DNA of 64,000 nt, taken from contig CANQSR010000002.1 of the NCBI GenBank assembly GCA_947626575.1, positions 1 to 64,000 of the forward strand, written 5' to 3'. A program made the position numbers and the translations under genes. Below are positions 38,568 to 46,813 of the stretch, piece by piece. The stretch comes from an uncultured Clostridia bacterium (GTDB taxonomy: Bacteria; Bacillota; Clostridia; Christensenellales; Borkfalkiaceae). Numbering within the stretch: position 1 is the stretch's first letter; the number at the start of each line of letters is the position of its first letter. Below the pieces are notes generated by a model that had not been told where the DNA came from, did no database searches, and saw only the letters and a list, made by a program, of their open reading frames with translations.

Positions 38568-40109
38568 TTATTTCAAAAGATCAAGATACATCTGCTCGTA
38601 CGACTTGGCCGACGTGGACCACGAGAAATCCGTCTCCATCGCCTTCTTGACAAGTTTTGCCCACTCCTCTTTCATCCGATACACGCCGAGCGCCTCATTG
38701 ATGACATAGAGCATATCATAGGCGTCGTAATTCGAGAAGGTGAAGCCGTTTCCGCCCGCGCCGTAAGGCGTGATGCTGTCCCTGAGGCCGCCCGTTTCGC
38801 GGACGAGCGCGACGGTGCCGTAGCGGCTTGCGATCATCTGCGAAAGCCCGCACGGCTCGCTCTTGGAGGGCATGAGGAAGAGATCTGCCCCGGAATAAAT
38901 TTTACGGGAGAGATCGGAATTGAAGGAGATGACGGCCACCGCCTTGCCCTGATAACGGCGGGCGAGGTCGGCAAAATATCCCTCGTACGCGGGATCCCCC
39001 GTGCCGAGCAGTACGAACTGCACGTCCTGCCGCAACACCTGCTCGATGACTTCGCGCACGAGATCCAGCCCCTTGTGGGAGACGAGGCGGGAGATCATCG
39101 CGATGACGGGCGTATTCGGCTTGACGGGAAGTCCGAGCATCTTTTGAAGTTCGGCCTTACAGACCGCCTTGTTTTCGGGATGTTCCGCGCTGTAATTGGC
39201 AAAGAGAGCGCTGTCCGTTGCGGGATCGTAATAATCGGGGTCGATGCCGTTGAGGATGCCGCAGAGCTTGAATTCGTTCCTGCGCACGATGCCGTCGAGG
39301 CCGTGGGCGTAATACGGATCCTTGATCTCGGCCGCATACGTGGGCGAGACGGTCGAGAACCGCTCGCAGCATTCGATGGCGCCCTTCATGAGGTTGATGC
39401 AACGGTCGAACTCCACGAGATATTGGTAGTGATAGGAGATCCCGAAGAGGTCTTCGAGGATATCCAGCGAATATTTGCCCTGATACTCGATGTTGTGGAT
39501 GGTGAATACCGCGCGGATGAACTGATACTCCGGCCTGAAACAGTAGATGGTTTTGAGATACAGCGCGGCGAGCGCGGCCTGCCAATCGTGGCAATGCAGG
39601 ATATCGGGGTAAAACCCGATGAATCCGAGGATCTCCATGACGCTGCGGCAGAAGAAGGCGAACCGTTCGCCGTCGTCGTAATAGCCATAGCATCCGGGGC
39701 GCTTGAAGTAATACTCGTTATCCACGAAGTAGAAGGTCACGTTGTCCTTTTTGTATTCGAAGATGCCGCAGTATTGGTTGCGCCACGAGAGCGGAACGAA
39801 GATGTTCCCGATGAAACGGAAATCCTTCCGGTACTCCTTGCGGATATCCTGATAGAGCGGAAGGATGACGCGCACATCGTAACGGTTGCTGCGCGCGAGC
39901 GCCTTGGAGAGCGAGCCGATGACTTCGGCAAGCCCGCCCGTCGCAATGAAGGGCGCGGCCTCCGAAGCGACGAACATGATCTTTTTCTTGGCCTCGACCT
40001 CCGCAACGGGAGCCTCCGCCTTGGGCGGTGCGGCCTTGGGAAGCGCAGTCTGCTCGATGGCGGGCGCCTCCGCGGTTTTCTTCTTGGTTTGCTTTTGGTT
40101 GGCGTTCAT
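38568..40109 (-). CDS. glgA: Glycogen synthase (ADP-glucose type), extended N-terminus
   Basis: A 513-residue GT5 enzyme transferring glucose from ADP-glucose to glycogen. KIMFVASEAAPFIATGGLAEVIGSL holds the ADP-glucose-binding K-x-G-G-L equivalent (here ATGGL); later HCHDWQAAL, TIHNIEYQG and the C-terminal SKSEPCGLSQMIASRYGTVALVRETGGLRDSI. ATG 40109 follows GAGGGGGAAAT. The first 38 residues are a Lys/Ala/Pro-rich tail not found in most GlgA proteins; it is presumably disordered. The usual E.coli KTGGL appears as ATGGL. Confidence 0.96.
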   Translation of the reverse strand: MNANQKQTKKKTAEAPAIEQTALPKAAPPKAEAPVAEVEAKKKIMFVASEAAPFIATGGLAEVIGSLSKALARSNRYDVRVILPLYQDIRKEYRKDFRFIGNIFVPLSWRNQYCGIFEYKKDNVTFYFVDNEYYFKRPGCYGYYDDGERFAFFCRSVMEILGFIGFYPDILHCHDWQAALAALYLKTIYCFRPEYQFIRAVFTIHNIEYQGKYSLDILEDLFGISYHYQYLVEFDRCINLMKGAIECCERFSTVSPTYAAEIKDPYYAHGLDGIVRRNEFKLCGILNGIDPDYYDPATDSALFANYSAEHPENKAVCKAELQKMLGLPVKPNTPVIAMISRLVSHKGLDLVREVIEQVLRQDVQFVLLGTGDPAYEGYFADLARRYQGKAVAVISFNSDLSRKIYSGADLFLMPSKSEPCGLSQMIASRYGTVALVRETGGLRDSITPYGAGGNGFTFSNYDAYDMLYVINEALGVYRMKEEWAKLVKKAMETDFSWSTSAKSYEQMYLDLLK

Positions 40110-40179
40110 ATTTCCCCCTCTTGACACCGTATTATTTTTGTTTGCGTTCCGCGGACCTCCCGCCGTGCGGGGGCGCGCG

Positions 40180-41304
40180 TTACAGCATTCTTCCCTTGGA
40201 GATGAAGTACGGCAGTTCCGCACAGCCCGCGAGCGTCCGCCTGTCGCGGATGACGACGTTCTTATCGGTGATGACGCAATCCAGCGTGACGTTCTCCCCG
40301 ATGACGGTATCCTGCATGATGACGGAGTTGCGGATCATACTCCCCTTCCCCACTTTCACGCCGCGGAAGAGGATACAGTTTTCAACGGTCCCCTCGATGA
40401 CGCATCCGTCGGAGACGAGCGTGTTGCGCACGATGGCCCCGTCCAAATATTTGGAAGGCGCGCTGTCGCGGACCTTGGTATAGATATCTCGGTTCCCGAA
40501 CAGCTCGTCGCGGACGTTGCGGTCGAGAAGCTCCATGCTGTGGCGGTAATAATCCTCCATGGAATTGACGCCGGCATAGAATCCCTTGAACTCGTAACCG
40601 TAGATTTTGAGGGTATCCACATTCTTGGTCAGAATATCCCTGCCGAAGCTGGAAAAGCCGCGCGTGACGGCGTCCTGTATGGTCCCGATGAGAAACTCGC
40701 GGCTCATCACCATCACGTTGACGTACAGATTGTACTTCTTGCCCTTGCGGAGGTCGGCGGGATTGATTTTGAGACCCTTGACGCGGCCGGATTTTTTATC
40801 GGGTTCGAGCGTGATGAAGTAGGAAGATTCGCACGGGATCTTTTCTTCATGGTAGACCATCGTGATATCCGCCTGCTTCTCTTCGTGGAAGCGGACGATA
40901 TCGGCGATATCCATGTGTGCGATGCCGTCGCAATCCGAGATGACCACATAGTCCTCTTTGCGGTGGTTCAAAAAGCCCGTGATGCTCATGAGCGCTTCGA
41001 GACGGGTAGTATAGGGCTTATCCGTCTCGTCCGAGTAGGGCGGGAGCAGGATGATGCCGCCGTCCTTGCGCGCCAGATCCCATTCTTTGCCGCTGCCGAG
41101 GTGGTCGATCAGCGATTGATAGTTGTTTTTGGTAACGATGCCGACTGTCGTGATCCCCGAATTGACCATATTGGAGAGCGCGAAGTCGATGAGACGGTAT
41201 CTGCCCCCGAAGGGTACCGAGGCCATCGTGCGGTGACGGGAAAGTTCGGGAATATTCTCGTCGTGAACATTGGAAAAAATGACGCCAACGGTAGAATGTG
41301 CCAT
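40180..41304 (-). CDS. glgD: Glycogen biosynthesis protein GlgD
   Basis: A 374-residue paralogue of ADP-glucose pyrophosphorylase, the second subunit in Firmicutes GlgCD. Nucleotidyltransferase domain (TMASVPFGGRYRLIDFALSNMVNSGI) lacks the GGxG(S/T)RL loop at its start found in GlgC, as usual for GlgD, followed by the left-handed beta-helix (VSDGCVIEGTVENCILFRGVKVGKGSMIRNSVIM). ATG 41304 follows GGGGGAATAAGG. It lies 4 nt after glgC. Regulatory/stabilising subunit of the heterotetramer. Confidence 0.95.
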   Translation of the reverse strand: MAHSTVGVIFSNVHDENIPELSRHRTMASVPFGGRYRLIDFALSNMVNSGITTVGIVTKNNYQSLIDHLGSGKEWDLARKDGGIILLPPYSDETDKPYTTRLEALMSITGFLNHRKEDYVVISDCDGIAHMDIADIVRFHEEKQADITMVYHEEKIPCESSYFITLEPDKKSGRVKGLKINPADLRKGKKYNLYVNVMVMSREFLIGTIQDAVTRGFSSFGRDILTKNVDTLKIYGYEFKGFYAGVNSMEDYYRHSMELLDRNVRDELFGNRDIYTKVRDSAPSKYLDGAIVRNTLVSDGCVIEGTVENCILFRGVKVGKGSMIRNSVIMQDTVIGENVTLDCVITDKNVVIRDRRTLAGCAELPYFISKGRML

Positions 41305-41308
41305 TACC

Positions 41309-42505
41309 TTATTCCCCCTTGTAATCCTTATCGAGTATGACGCCGCCGCGCACCTTTGCGCCCGCGGCGACCGTGATGTTTCTGCCGAGTACGGCGATCC
41401 CCGCGCCCGATGCCTTTGGCTCGCCGACGTGCGCGCCCTCGCCGATGACGACCTTTTCATCGACGACGCAGTATTCCACAACGGCTCCCCGCTTGACGAC
41501 GGTCCCCGCCATGAGGACGGCGTCGCGGACGGTCGCCCCCTCCTCCACGATGACATTGGAGGCCAAAACGGAATGTTCCACGCTCCCCTCTATCTCACAG
41601 CCGAGCGCGATCATGGAATTGCCGATGGCGGCCGTCGGCCCGATGTATTCGGGCGGCGCGAGCGGATTGCGGGAATGGATCTTCCATGCGGGATCGCCCA
41701 CATCGAAGCCGGGTTCGCGGCCGAGGAGGTCCATGTTGGATTCCCAGAGCGACGAGATGGTGCCGACGTCCTTCCAATACCCCTCGAAGCGGTAAGAGAA
41801 CATCTTTTCTCCCGCATTCAGCATGGCGGGAAGCACGTCCTTGCCGAAATCCTTGCTCGAATTTGCATTGGCGTCGTCGGCTTCGAGATACTTATAAAGT
41901 TTTTCCGCCGTGAAGATATAGATCCCCATGGAGGCGAGATTGCTCTTGGGAACTTTGGGTTTTTCCTCGAACTCGTAAATGGACCCGTCGGGGTTGGTGT
42001 TGAGGATGCCAAAGCGGGATGCCTCCGAAAGCGGGACTTCGATGGCCGCGATGGTGCAATCCGCGCCCGTTTTCTTATGCGCGCGAAGCATCTTCGCATA
42101 GTCCATCTTATAGATATGGTCCCCTGAGAGGATTAGGATATAGTCGGGGCTGTACTTCTTCATGAAGTGCATATTTTGGTAGATCGCGTTCGCGGTCCCT
42201 TCAAACCACGATTGCTTGGTCTTGGCCTGATAGGGCGAGAGAATATGCACACCGCCGAACGCGCGGTCGAGATCCCACGGCTGGCCGTTCCCGATATACT
42301 CGTTGAGTTCGAGCGGTTCATACTGCGTGAGAACGCCGACCGTATCGATCCCCGAATTGATGCAGTTGCTGAGCGGGAAATCGATGATGCGGTATTTCGC
42401 GCCGAAAGCAACTGCGGGTTTTGCGATGTTGTTGGTGAGCGCATAGAGCCTCGAACCCTGTCCGCCCGCAAGCAGCATCGCGACGCATTCCTTCTTTCTG
42501 AGCAT
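41309..42505 (-). CDS. glgC: Glucose-1-phosphate adenylyltransferase
   Basis: A 398-residue ADP-glucose pyrophosphorylase, committed step of glycogen synthesis. [15 protein letters not shown] nucleotide loop, [25 protein letters not shown], the substrate-binding [14 protein letters not shown] and a C-terminal beta-helix ([31 protein letters not shown]). Full length. Directly upstream of glgD, together forming GlgCD. Confidence 0.98.
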   Translation of the reverse strand: MLRKKECVAMLLAGGQGSRLYALTNNIAKPAVAFGAKYRIIDFPLSNCINSGIDTVGVLTQYEPLELNEYIGNGQPWDLDRAFGGVHILSPYQAKTKQSWFEGTANAIYQNMHFMKKYSPDYILILSGDHIYKMDYAKMLRAHKKTGADCTIAAIEVPLSEASRFGILNTNPDGSIYEFEEKPKVPKSNLASMGIYIFTAEKLYKYLEADDANANSSKDFGKDVLPAMLNAGEKMFSYRFEGYWKDVGTISSLWESNMDLLGREPGFDVGDPAWKIHSRNPLAPPEYIGPTAAIGNSMIALGCEIEGSVEHSVLASNVIVEEGATVRDAVLMAGTVVKRGAVVEYCVVDEKVVIGEGAHVGEPKASGAGIAVLGRNITVAAGAKVRGGVILDKDYKGE

Positions 42506-42559
42506 TTTGATCTTTACCCCCCTGAATGTATTACCTTGGTTTTTACGGCTTTACGGCCG

Positions 42560-44491
42560 TCATTTCCCCTGTTTGGGCTGCGCTTCGGCGTCGGGTTCGC
42601 GGATGAGATAGAGCGTCGTGAACTTGGGAACGCTGATGCGCAGAGAATATTGTTTTCCGTGGCTGGGCTTCTTCACGGCCGTCAAAGTCTTGCGCCGCAT
42701 CTTCCCCTCGCCGCCGTACTTTTTATCGTCCGTGCAGAAGATCACCCTGTATTTGCCCTTGCGGTTGACGCCCATGAGGTAATCTTCGACGTCCGTACCC
42801 GAAAAGCATGACAGACATAGTACTTCGCACCCGCTCTTATCGCGGCGGATAAAGGAGACGATATTGCGGTCGGCGTCGTCGGCGGCCAGCCATTCGAAGC
42901 CTTCCCACGAATCCTCCACTTCATAGAATGCAGAAGTATTCTTGTAAAATTCATTCAGATCGCGCACGAACAGGCTGAGCTTTCCGTGCAATTCATAGTT
43001 ATCGCGCAGGAAAAATTCCAGCCCTTCGTGGTAATCCCATTCCTTGAACTGCCCGTATTCATACCCCATGAAGTTCAGCTTCTTTCCGGGGTGCGCCATC
43101 ATGTAGCCGAGGAAGGAGCGCACGCCCGCGAACTTTTCCTCATAATTTCCGGGCATCTTGCCTATGAGCGAGCATTTTCCGTGTACGACTTCGTCGTGCG
43201 AGATGGGAAGCACATAGTTTTCCGAGAACGCATACATCATGGAGAAGGTCAGCTTATTGTGGCTCCCCATGCGGAAGAACGGGTTGAGGGAGATATAGGA
43301 CAGCATGTCGTTCATCCAGCCCATATTCCACTTGAAATTGAAGCCGAGTCCCCCCACGCTTGCGGGTTTGGTGACAAGCCCCCACGCCGTGGATTCCTCC
43401 GCGATCATGATGGCGTGCGGGAAACGCTTGAAAACGGCCTCGTTGAGCCTTCTGAGAAATGCGATGGCCTCCAAATTCTTGTTCTCGCCATAGATGTTGG
43501 GGACCCATTCCCCCGGACGCTTATCGTAATCGAGATACAGCATGGAAGCGACGGCGTCTACCCGCAGGCCGTCCACATGAAACTTATCGAAGAAATAGCA
43601 TGCGCCGGAGATGAGGAAGGAGAGAACTTCGCTCCTGCCGTAATCGAAGCGGCGGGTCCCCCAGCTCTTGTGTTCCATCCTGTCCCATTGGCTGCTCTCA
43701 TAGAGGGGCTGTCCGTCAAATTCATAGAGGCCGTGCGCATCCTTCGGGAAGTGCGCGGGGACCCAATCCACGATGACCCCGATGCCCGCTTTATGGAAAC
43801 AGTCCACGAGGTACATGAAATCCTTGGGCGTGCCGAGGCGGGAAGTTACGGCAAAGTACCCCGTCACCTGATACCCCCACGAGCCGTCGTAGGGATATTC
43901 CGTCACGGGCATAAATTCGACGTGGGTATAGCCCATCTCCTTGACGTAACCGACGAGTTCTTTTGCAAGGTCACGGTACGAAAGGTAATTGCCGTCCGCA
44001 TACCGTTTCCACGAGAGCAGATTGACCTCATAGATATTCATGGGCGACGTGAAAACGTTTCTTTGGCCGAGCGCCTTCATGTATGCCCCGTCGCCCCAGC
44101 GGTACCCTTCGAGGTCATAGAGCTTGGAGGCGGTCGCGGGCGGCGTTTCGGTATGGAAGCCGACGGGATCGGCCTTCAAGATCTCGCGGCCGTCCTGCGT
44201 GCGGATACTGTATTTATAGATATCGTACTCTTTGAGACCCGCAACGAACAGCTCGAAAGTCTCCCCGTCCACCATGCGCTGCATGACGTTGCGCGAAGCA
44301 TCCCAACCGTTGAAATCCCCCACGACGGAGACCTGCACGGCGTGCGGCGCCCATACGCGGAACACATACCCAGCCTCGCCGTTTTGGCACGCCTTATGCG
44401 CGCCGAAGATCTCATAGATGCGGTCATTGTTGCCGTGATGGTAGAGGTAAAGCGGAAAATCCGTCTCGCGCCCCTCCGTCCGTTGATCCAT
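42560..44491 (-). CDS. glgB: 1,4-alpha-glucan branching enzyme
   Basis: A 643-residue GH13 branching enzyme. N-terminal CBM48 (GYVFRVWAPHAVQVSVVGDFNGWD), then HVEFMPVTEYPYDGSWGYQVTGYFA, DWVPAHFPKD, GLRVDAVASMLYLDY with nucleophile Asp, MIAEESTAW with acid/base Glu, and LPISHDEVVHGK. GGAGGGGGG precedes ATG 44491. First gene of the glycogen operon. Residues 557-563 come from a Family A repeat in the C-terminal beta-domain. Confidence 0.98.
   Translation of the reverse strand: MDQRTEGRETDFPLYLYHHGNNDRIYEIFGAHKACQNGEAGYVFRVWAPHAVQVSVVGDFNGWDASRNVMQRMVDGETFELFVAGLKEYDIYKYSIRTQDGREILKADPVGFHTETPPATASKLYDLEGYRWGDGAYMKALGQRNVFTSPMNIYEVNLLSWKRYADGNYLSYRDLAKELVGYVKEMGYTHVEFMPVTEYPYDGSWGYQVTGYFAVTSRLGTPKDFMYLVDCFHKAGIGVIVDWVPAHFPKDAHGLYEFDGQPLYESSQWDRMEHKSWGTRRFDYGRSEVLSFLISGACYFFDKFHVDGLRVDAVASMLYLDYDKRPGEWVPNIYGENKNLEAIAFLRRLNEAVFKRFPHAIMIAEESTAWGLVTKPASVGGLGFNFKWNMGWMNDMLSYISLNPFFRMGSHNKLTFSMMYAFSENYVLPISHDEVVHGKCSLIGKMPGNYEEKFAGVRSFLGYMMAHPGKKLNFMGYEYGQFKEWDYHEGLEFFLRDNYELHGKLSLFVRDLNEFYKNTSAFYEVEDSWEGFEWLAADDADRNIVSFIRRDKSGCEVLCLSCFSGTDVEDYLMGVNRKGKYRVIFCTDDKKYGGEGKMRRKTLTAVKKPSHGKQYSLRISVPKFTTLYLIREPDAEAQPKQGK
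42804..42824 (-). repeat. Family A repeat, copy 7 (in glgB)
   Basis: Minus strand AGTACTATGTCTGTCATGCT preceded by GCGA. Encodes Val-Leu-Cys-Leu-Ser-Cys-Phe; CATGCT replaces CATAAT, avoiding a stop codon in this frame. Confidence 0.7.
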
Positions 44492-44529
44492 AATCCCCCC
44501 TCCTTCGTCTTTCGCTCTGAGCCGTCCTT

Positions 44530-44558
44530 ATTATACTATATTTTGCCGCGACTTTCAA
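44530..44558 (-). promoter_or_regulatory. Promoter of the glycogen operon
   Basis: Minus-strand TTGAAA (44553-44558), 17 nt, TATAAT (44530-44535), with a leader of about 30 nt to glgB. No other strong promoter is seen down to the GH13 gene, so one transcript of about 10 kb is likely. Confidence 0.75.
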
Positions 44559-44667
44559 GACCAAATCCCAAATTTTTCGCTTGAACGGGAAATTTTTTAT
44601 GCAAATTTTGCCGCTTTTCCCCCGCCCCTTTCCGCGCCGCGGAAAGCCGCTTTCCGCCAAGAAAAAA

Positions 44668-44687
44668 GCAACCCATTTTTGGGTTGC
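44668..44687 (-). terminator. Family B hairpin, copy 7, as terminator of murC
   Basis: GCAACCC-ATTTTT-GGGTTGC with A-run and T-run flanks (AAAAAA/TTT). On the minus strand it is followed by TTTTTT, making a standard intrinsic terminator 20 nt after the murC stop. Confidence 0.8.
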
Positions 44688-44707
44688 TTTGTCTCTCTAA
44701 GGGTCGC

Positions 44708-46030
44708 TCAGCCGAGGATGCCGCGGATCACGGAATAGATATCGCCCGCGCCGAGGACGAGGATCAAATCGTTTGCGCCGAGGTGTTCGGGGAGCCGTTT
44801 TGCGAGCTGTGCGGGGTCCTGCACATAGCGCGCGCCCGGAATGAGACCCGCGAGCCGCACTGCGCTGCCCGCATAGTCATAGGGTTCGCGCGCCGAATAG
44901 GTGCGGTAGATGATGGGCGCCTCCGTCCGCCCCAACACTTCGACGAAATCATCGAGAAAATCGCGGGTACGGGTGTAAGTATGCGGCTGAAAGACGACGT
45001 GCACCGTCCCCGCCGTGATGCGTTCGGCCGTCTCGATGGCGGCCGCGATCTCGCGCGGATGATGGGCATAGTCGCAGATGACGGGGACGCCTTGCAGGTC
45101 GCCCACCTTCTCAAACCGCCGTTTGACGCCGCGGAAGGCTTCCAGCCCCTTTTTGATCTCACTGCCGGAAAAACCGCACAGCCGCGCCGCGGCATACGCC
45201 GCGAGCGCGTTGTAGACATGGACTTTCCCCACGGCGTTGAGGCCGATCCGCACGGTGGGCGTGCCGTTCTCCGCGACGGTGAAGGCATACCGCTCTCCCC
45301 TGCTTTGCAGTTTTTCGGCGCGCACGGCCCCCGCGTAAAGCCCGAAGCTGAGCGCATGGGGAATGGTGCGCGCGCGCACGTCGTCCGCATTGACGACGAC
45401 GCGCTCCGCCTGCGAAGCGAACTGCCTGTAAGCCTCCATGAGTTCTTCGTCGCCGTGGTAGCAATCGGTATGGTCGCGGTCGCAATTGAGGATGACCGCG
45501 ACGGTGCTGTGAAGGGACAGAAAACTGCGGCGGAACTCGCAGGCTTCGGTGATGAACGTCTCGCCCCCCTCGTCATGGAAATTGCCGAGGGCGAGGTCCT
45601 CTCCGCCGATATGCGCCGTAGACGGCGCGTTGTTTTCGTGAAAAATGTGGGCGAGCATACAGGTGGCGGTCGTTTTCCCGTGGCATCCCGCCACCGAGAG
45701 TACGCGCGGAAATTCCTCCGCAACGCACCCAAGAAGTTCCGCACGCGTCATCAGGCGTTTTCCCGCCCGCTGGGCTGCGTCGTATAGCGGATGCCCCGCG
45801 GAGATCGCCCCCGTAACGACCACGGTATCCTCCGCGATCTCATCTTCCCTGCCGATCACGACGGGGATCCCGCGGGCGCGCAGTTTTTTCGTAAAAAAGC
45901 TCTCGCTGTCGTCGCTTCCGCGGACGGGGATCCCCCGCCCGTGCAGGCATTCGGCCAGCGCGCTCATGCTCACGCCGCCGATTCCGAGGAAGTAAACCCC
46001 GCTCCGGACGTCCTTTCTCCCGAAAAACAT
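44708..46030 (-). CDS. murC: UDP-N-acetylmuramate--L-alanine ligase
   Basis: A 440-residue Mur ligase adding the first amino acid to the peptidoglycan stem. YFLGIGGVSMSALAECL (UDP site), VAGCHGKTTATCMLAHIF (ATP loop), FITEACEFRRSFL, ILNCDRDHTDCYH with the carbamoyl-Lys region and CDYAHHPREIAAAIE. Full length. ATG 46030 lies at the end of a degenerate Family A copy and has no Shine-Dalgarno; a CATAAT box 7 nt upstream hints at a leaderless start. Divergent from spoVG. Confidence 0.97.
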   Translation of the reverse strand: MFFGRKDVRSGVYFLGIGGVSMSALAECLHGRGIPVRGSDDSESFFTKKLRARGIPVVIGREDEIAEDTVVVTGAISAGHPLYDAAQRAGKRLMTRAELLGCVAEEFPRVLSVAGCHGKTTATCMLAHIFHENNAPSTAHIGGEDLALGNFHDEGGETFITEACEFRRSFLSLHSTVAVILNCDRDHTDCYHGDEELMEAYRQFASQAERVVVNADDVRARTIPHALSFGLYAGAVRAEKLQSRGERYAFTVAENGTPTVRIGLNAVGKVHVYNALAAYAAARLCGFSGSEIKKGLEAFRGVKRRFEKVGDLQGVPVICDYAHHPREIAAAIETAERITAGTVHVVFQPHTYTRTRDFLDDFVEVLGRTEAPIIYRTYSAREPYDYAGSAVRLAGLIPGARYVQDPAQLAKRLPEHLGANDLILVLGAGDIYSVIRGILG

Positions 46031-46047
46031 ACTACATATTATGTGAA
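46028..46047. repeat. Family A repeat, copy 8 (degenerate, murC start)
   Basis: Minus strand TCACATAATATGTAGTATG. It retains the ACATAATA end, then a TAGTATG; the central match is poor. The last ATG is the murC start. Confidence 0.4.
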
Positions 46048-46102
46048 ATTAGGTCTGATTGTGAAATTTTTCGGAAATGGCAAAAAATTTTGCCGAAAGC
46101 TC

Positions 46103-46131
46103 TTGTAATTCAAAAAAGAATGTGGTAACAT
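46103..46131 (+). promoter_or_regulatory. Putative spoVG promoter
   Basis: TTGTAA (46103-46108), 17 nt, TAACAT (46126-46131). A vegetative-type match. In Bacillus spoVG uses sigma-H; no clear sigma-H promoter is visible here. Confidence 0.45.
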
Positions 46132-46165
46132 TGTGAACAAGAAAACATCGGGGAGGAACTTACAA

Positions 46166-46435
46166 ATGGCAATCGACGACGTAAGAGTAAGATTGGTCCG
46201 CAAAGAAGGGATCTTACGCGCTATCGCCTCGATCACGATCGACGGATGTTTTGTCGTTCATGACATTAAAATCTTCGAACGCGACGGAGAGTGCTTCATC
46301 GGCATGCCGAGCAGAAAGACCTCGGACGGCGAGTACAAGGATATCGCGCACCCCATCAATACCGAGACCAGAACCCGCCTGCAAGACGCCATCTTGAAGC
46401 GTTACGGGGAAGTGCTTGCAGCCGAAAACGCATAA
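46166..46435 (+). CDS. spoVG: Septation/sporulation regulator SpoVG
   Basis: An 89-residue RNA/DNA-binding regulator. Family core: [70 protein letters not shown] 46166 is preceded by GGGGAGGAAC; an in-frame upstream ATG at 46133 would add 11 residues and has no RBS. The gene is monocistronic with its own terminator. SpoVG influences asymmetric septation and, in other Firmicutes, post-transcriptional regulation. Confidence 0.96.
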   Translation: MAIDDVRVRLVRKEGILRAIASITIDGCFVVHDIKIFERDGECFIGMPSRKTSDGEYKDIAHPINTETRTRLQDAILKRYGEVLAAENA

Positions 46436-46447
46436 AAAGTGCAAACG

Positions 46448-46481
46448 AAAAACGCATCGCCGCGATGGAGATGCGTTTTTT
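46448..46481. terminator. Bidirectional terminator spoVG/cspA
   Basis: AAAAACGCATC (46448-46458) and GATGCGTTTTTT (46470-46481), 11-bp stem with A- and T-runs. It lies between the convergent spoVG and cspA genes. Confidence 0.9.
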
Positions 46482-46500
46482 GTTTTTCCGTTTTACTCTC

Positions 46501-46713
46501 TCAGGAAAGAGGCACGACGTTGACAGCGCGAAGTTTGCCGCTGTCCTTGGGGTCGGGTTCGGTTTCAAAGGAAACTTTCTGCCCTTCTTTCAGCGTGCGG
46601 AATCCCTCTGTCTGGATCGCCGAGAAGTGAACAAATACGTCGTCGCCACCCTCTTCGCACGAAATGAAGCCGTAGCCTTTTCCGTCATTGAACCATTTTA
46701 CAGTTCCTACCAC
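46501..46713 (-). CDS. cspA: Cold-shock protein
   Basis: A 70-residue cold-shock-domain protein binding single-stranded nucleic acid. [22 protein letters not shown] contains RNP1-like KGYGFI, and DVFVHFSAI is RNP2-like VFVHF. Start GTG 46713 follows AGGAGG at 7 nt; upstream in-frame residues are not conserved. The promoter is full consensus and the 47-nt leader contains CGGAC/GTCCG that could form a small hairpin. Confidence 0.96.
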   Translation of the reverse strand: MVGTVKWFNDGKGYGFISCEEGGDDVFVHFSAIQTEGFRTLKEGQKVSFETEPDPKDSGKLRAVNVVPLS

Positions 46714-46766
46714 AATATTACCTCCTATATGTTTCGGACATGCCCCGTCCGTTTCACACATCTCTT

Positions 46767-46795
46767 ATTATAACATCGTATCGGGGGAATGTCAA
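46767..46795 (-). promoter_or_regulatory. Promoter of cspA
   Basis: Minus-strand TTGACA (46790-46795), 17 nt, TATAAT (46767-46772): both boxes exact consensus with ideal spacing. Confidence 0.9.
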
Positions 46796-46813
46796 TAGCT
46801 ATCTCGGAAAATT

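Noticed and set aside
39886..41340. 484-codon plus-strand open frame across glgA/glgD
   Set aside because: Overlaps two well-supported minus-strand genes; composition is typical of an antisense frame in GC-rich DNA.
42986..44584. 532-codon plus-strand open frame opposite glgB
   Set aside because: Shadow of glgB, which carries all branching-enzyme motifs.
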